A DNA stretch of 64,000 bases, from NCBI RefSeq assembly GCF_020215705.1, contig NZ_JAIWNB010000006.1:186001-250000 (forward strand). Reading direction: 5' to 3'. The stretch comes from Nonomuraea aurantiaca. Its GTDB lineage: Bacteria; Actinomycetota; Actinomycetes; Streptosporangiales; Streptosporangiaceae. The notes beneath the pieces are model-generated. The model searched no databases, was not told the origin of the DNA, and was given only the letters and a program-made list of their open reading frames with translations. Every line of letters begins with the position of its first letter. The first letter of the stretch is position 1. A program made the position numbers and the translations under genes. Shown piece by piece: positions 61,266 to 64,000 of the stretch.

Positions 61266-61592
61266 TCAGAGGAATCCACGGCTCCCCAGCGCCTCAGTGG
61301 TCGCATCCACCCATTCGCGATACGCCGGAAACCGCGCCAGCACGGCCAGTGTCTCCCTCCGCGACGAGCCCCGGTACGAGAGGACGGCTCATGGAGCCTG
61401 CCCGAACGGCGCTCAGATAGGAGCGGACCCGGCGAGGAGACACGAAAACCGCCACCGGCGAGCGAAGCCCAGCGCGTCCAGCAGATTGGACTTACCACTC
61501 GAATTCGGACCGACCAGAGCGAGGAACGGCGGCACGTCGAGCTCGAAGTCCAGGAAGGACCTGAACCCGTCGATCTCGATGCGCGTGAGCAC
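61266..61592 (-). pseudogene. Relic of an AAA ATPase (ABC-like/OLD type), possibly with a partner gene
   Basis: A GTG at 61592, with GGGGAC upstream, starts LTRIEIDGFRSFLDFELDV, PPFLALVGPNSSGKSNLLD. This is the N-terminus and Walker A of an AAA_21/RecF-like ATPase. It stops at TGA 61413-61415 after 59 residues. After a second stop the same frame resumes (SRRETLAVLARFPAYREWV to EALGSRGFL) and ends at 61266. An overlapping frame starts MSRPLVPGLVAEGDT, which looks like the start of a second protein. The rest is deleted. A decayed two-gene module is inferred. Confidence 0.6.
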
Positions 61593-61622
61593 GCCGCCGT
61601 CCCCTCTCCCTACGAAGTTTCC

Positions 61623-63113
61623 CTACAGCGCCGGAGCCTTGGACAGCAGGCTGCCGCCCCAGCGGCTTTCCAGGGCCTGCTCGACCGCGGCGCCGACCCG
61701 GTAGCAGCGGTCGTCGCCCAGCACCGGGGCCATGATCTGCAGGCCGACCGGCAGCCCGTCCTCGTCGGCCAGGCCGCACGGGACCGAGATGGCCGCGTTG
61801 CCCGACAGGTTGGACGGGATCGTGCACAGGTCGGCGAGGTACATGGCCATCGGGTCGTCGGCGCGCTCGCCGATCGGGAACGCCGTCGTCGGCGTCGTCG
61901 GCGACACCAGCACGTCCACCTGGTGGTAGGCGGCCTCGAACTCGCGCGAGATGACCGTGCGCACCTTCTGCGCCTGGCCGTAGTAGGCGTCGTAGTAGCC
62001 GCTCGACAGCGCGTAGGTGCCGAGCATGATGCGCCGCTTGACCTCGGGGCCGAACCCGGCGGCCCTGGTCAGCGCCATGACCTCCTCGGCGCTGCGGGTG
62101 CCGTCGTCGCCGACGCGCAGGCCGTAGCGCATGGCGTCGAAGCGCGCCAGGTTGGAGGAGCACTCCGACGGCGCGATCAGGTAGTAGGCGGGCAGCGCGG
62201 TCGAGAACGACGGGCAGGAGACCTCGACGACCTTGGCGCCGAGCGATTCGAGCAGCTCGACGGCCTCGTGGAAGCGGGCCAGCACGCCGGGCTGGTAGCC
62301 GTCGCCGCCGAACTCCTTGACCACGCCGATGCGCATGCCGGAGATGTCGGCCTGCCGGGCGGCCTCGACCACGGACGGCACGGGCGCGTCGATCGAGGTG
62401 GAGTCCATCGGGTCGTGCCCGGAGAACGCCTCGTGCAGCAGCGCCGCGTCGAGCACGTTGCGGGCGAACGGGCCCGGCGTGTCGAGCGAGCTGGCGAACG
62501 CGATCAGGCCGTAACGCGACGAACCGCCGTAAGTGGGCTTCATGCCCACGATGCCGGTCACGGACGCGGGCTGCCGGATCGAGCCGCCGGTGTCGGTGCC
62601 GGTGGACAGCGGCGCCTCGTACGCGGCGACGGCGGCGCTGGAACCACCGGACGACCCACCGGGGATCCTGGACAGGTCCCACGGGTTACGGGTCGGGCCG
62701 TAGGCGGAGTTCTCCGTGGAGGAGCCCATGGCGAACTCGTCGAGGTTCGTCTTGCCGAGGATGACCAGTCCGGCCGCGCGCAGGCGGCTCGTGACGGTCG
62801 CGTCGTACGGCGGGCGCCAGCCTTCGAGGATCTTGGACGCGGCCGTCGTCGGCATGTCGGCGGTGGCGAAGATGTCCTTGTGCGCGATCGGCACCCCGGC
62901 CAGCGGGCCGAGCCGCTCACCGGCGCCCAGCCGGGCATCGACGGCCCTGGCCTGCTCGACGGTGGTCTCGCGATCGACGTGCAGGAACGCGTTGATCTTG
63001 GGCTCGACCTCGGCCATGCGGTCGAGATGCGCCTCGGCCACCTCGACGGCCGTGACCTCGCCACCGGCGATCAGCGCGCCGAGCTCGGCGGCGGTCTTGT
63101 GGATCAGGCTCAT
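61623..63113 (-). CDS. gatA: Asp-tRNA(Asn)/Glu-tRNA(Gln) amidotransferase subunit A
   Basis: 496 residues. An amidase-signature glutaminase. The catalytic triad falls at K79 ([10 protein letters not shown]), S154 ([11 protein letters not shown]) and S178 ([11 protein letters not shown]), which is the numbering of known GatA enzymes. It releases ammonia from glutamine for GatB. The ATG overlaps the gatC stop (ATGA). Confidence 0.97.
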   Translation of the reverse strand: MSLIHKTAAELGALIAGGEVTAVEVAEAHLDRMAEVEPKINAFLHVDRETTVEQARAVDARLGAGERLGPLAGVPIAHKDIFATADMPTTAASKILEGWRPPYDATVTSRLRAAGLVILGKTNLDEFAMGSSTENSAYGPTRNPWDLSRIPGGSSGGSSAAVAAYEAPLSTGTDTGGSIRQPASVTGIVGMKPTYGGSSRYGLIAFASSLDTPGPFARNVLDAALLHEAFSGHDPMDSTSIDAPVPSVVEAARQADISGMRIGVVKEFGGDGYQPGVLARFHEAVELLESLGAKVVEVSCPSFSTALPAYYLIAPSECSSNLARFDAMRYGLRVGDDGTRSAEEVMALTRAAGFGPEVKRRIMLGTYALSSGYYDAYYGQAQKVRTVISREFEAAYHQVDVLVSPTTPTTAFPIGERADDPMAMYLADLCTIPSNLSGNAAISVPCGLADEDGLPVGLQIMAPVLGDDRCYRVGAAVEQALESRWGGSLLSKAPAL

Positions 63114-63409
63114 GCCTCCTCCCCAAGGATGCGCGGCACCCGGAAGCGGTCGTCCTCGACGGCCGGCGCGCCGGACAGCGCTTGCTCGGGCGTCAGGGAC
63201 TGTCGCACCTCGTCGGCGCGGAAGACATTGGTCAGCGGAAGCGCGTGCGACGAAGGCGGAACGTCCTCGGCGGCGACCTCTGCCACCTTCGCGACCGACT
63301 CGATGATGGCATCGAGCTGCGTGGCGTAGTGGTCGAGTTCGTCGTCGGTGAGGGCCAGCCTGGACAACCGGGCCAGGTGTGCGACCTCGTCGCGGGTTAT
63401 GGCGGACAT
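63110..63409 (-). CDS. gatC: Asp-tRNA(Asn)/Glu-tRNA(Gln) amidotransferase subunit C
   Basis: 99 residues. Starts [20 protein letters not shown], with the helical [20 protein letters not shown]. The conserved C-terminus carries a Val-Pro-Pro-Ser and Leu-Arg-like pattern ([19 protein letters not shown]). It is the small stabilising subunit that holds GatA to GatB. First gene of the gat operon. Confidence 0.95.
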   Translation of the reverse strand: MSAITRDEVAHLARLSRLALTDDELDHYATQLDAIIESVAKVAEVAAEDVPPSSHALPLTNVFRADEVRQSLTPEQALSGAPAVEDDRFRVPRILGEEA

Positions 63410-63582
63410 GAGTCGTGTAACCCGTTTCGTGGATGGAGTTGGGACACTGTCATCCTAGGGGCCTTGACGGAGCGGGACAGAACCATTAACCCGCGCCACA
63501 GGGGTTCCACGCTCGCGGGGGCCGCGGCGCCGCGTACCTGGTCATTCAGCCGGCCCGGTGTACGTCCTCGGGAAGCGCCGGG

Positions 63583-64000
63583 TCACGCGGTCTGGGTGAC
63601 CTCGGAGCGGTAGCCGTACTCGATCTCCGGCTGGGTCTCGATGTGTTCGCGCAGCCAGACCGTGGCCTCGGCGGGCGGCATGGGCTTCTGGAACAGCCAG
63701 CCCTGACCCATCTCGCAGCCCATCTCGGTGAGCCGGATGGCCACGTCGTCGGATTCGACGCCCTCGGCGACCGAGCTCAGGCCGAGCGAGCGGACCAGGT
63801 CGACGATGGAGCGCACGATCCGGTAGTCGTCGTCGGACTCGGCGATGCGCCGGACGAACGAGGCGTCGATCTTGACCTCCGACACCGCCAGCCGCTGCAG
63901 CCTGATCAGTGAGGAGTAGCCGGTGCCGAAGTCGTCCAGGGACAGCGGCACGCCGAGCACGGCCAGCGCCTTGATCGTCTCGTGCGTGTAGGCCTGGTCG
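63583..64000 (-). CDS. EAL-domain protein, C-terminal part (partial)
   Basis: Reads in from the right edge: LAVLGVPLSLDDFGTGYSS, LIRLQRLAVSEVKIDASFV and VAEGVESDDVAIRLTEMGC, with the EAL-family C-terminus GQGWLFQKPMP. The catalytic E-A-L segment lies outside the window. It is a cyclic di-GMP phosphodiesterase-type domain. In Streptomyces a GGDEF/EAL gene (rmdB) lies beside gatC, matching this place. Confidence 0.85.
   Translation of the reverse strand, partial: DQAYTHETIKALAVLGVPLSLDDFGTGYSSLIRLQRLAVSEVKIDASFVRRIAESDDDYRIVRSIVDLVRSLGLSSVAEGVESDDVAIRLTEMGCEMGQGWLFQKPMPPAEATVWLREHIETQPEIEYGYRSEVTQTA

Overview
The window is a high-GC actinobacterial chromosome segment. Dense GC-rich ORFs, GTG and TTG starts, ATGA-coupled operons, an F420-type LLM oxidoreductase, DUF1206, DUF5994 and DUF6458 families, a PucR regulator and a SigF-type sigma factor all suggest a Streptosporangiaceae-like genus such as Nonomuraea or Streptosporangium. 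The genus is inference. No rRNA, tRNA or CRISPR array was recognised.

The conserved backbone lies on the minus strand: the 3' part of an EAL-domain gene at the right edge, gatC-gatA-(relic)-gatB, a GGDEF/EAL gene, ilvB-ilvN-ilvC behind a leader-peptide attenuator, and serA near the left end. In Streptomyces and mycobacteria serA lies directly or shortly downstream of ilvC. Here about 35 kb (4-39 kb) separates them, and this segment holds most of the accessory and decayed genes.

Region by region. 0-2 kb: end of a sugar ABC permease, a ROK-family protein, an LCM-type methyltransferase and a small ORF. 2.3-3.9 kb: serA. 4-11.3 kb: an SseB-like protein, a PadR/ABC/FtsX export operon with a tandem operator, an FHA protein and a D,D-carboxypeptidase. 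11.4-27 kb: a stress or partner-switch island with a SigF-type sigma factor, an anti-sigma-like ATPase, two STAS antagonists, a broken kinase, GlsB/YeaQ and DUF6458 membrane proteins, two desaturases, a UBP zinc finger, DUF5994, TerC, AI-2E and BrkB/YihY. At least six genes there are frameshifted, truncated or fused. 27.1-28.75 kb: a complete ISL3-type insertion sequence with target duplication. 28.9-38.9 kb: a secreted CAP protein, a purine-like uptake cluster (two permeases, an ATPase, a truncated amidohydrolase, PucR, adenine deaminase), an O-methyltransferase, a thioredoxin-fold protein divergent from a TetR regulator across a long operator, LtrA and a small secreted protein. 39-45 kb: ilvCNB with leader, and the GGDEF/EAL protein. 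45-57 kb: a 2-hydroxyacid dehydrogenase, a PQQ-type sugar dehydrogenase lipoprotein, a VanW-family protein, a CitAB-type two-component system divergent from tctCBA, a VOC protein, and an LLM oxidoreductase divergent from TetR. 57.4-59.7 kb: an IS30-type unit carrying an extra membrane-protein gene. 59.7-64 kb: gatB, an AAA-ATPase relic, gatA, gatC and the EAL gene.

The features most worth follow-up are the ilv attenuator with a leaderless-looking peptide MLRSEILVVLRRRAGR, the localised decay of the 11-27 kb island, the passenger-bearing IS30 unit, the relic inside the gat operon, the truncated amidohydrolase abutting the ABC operon, and several clear operators (PadR and two TetR types).
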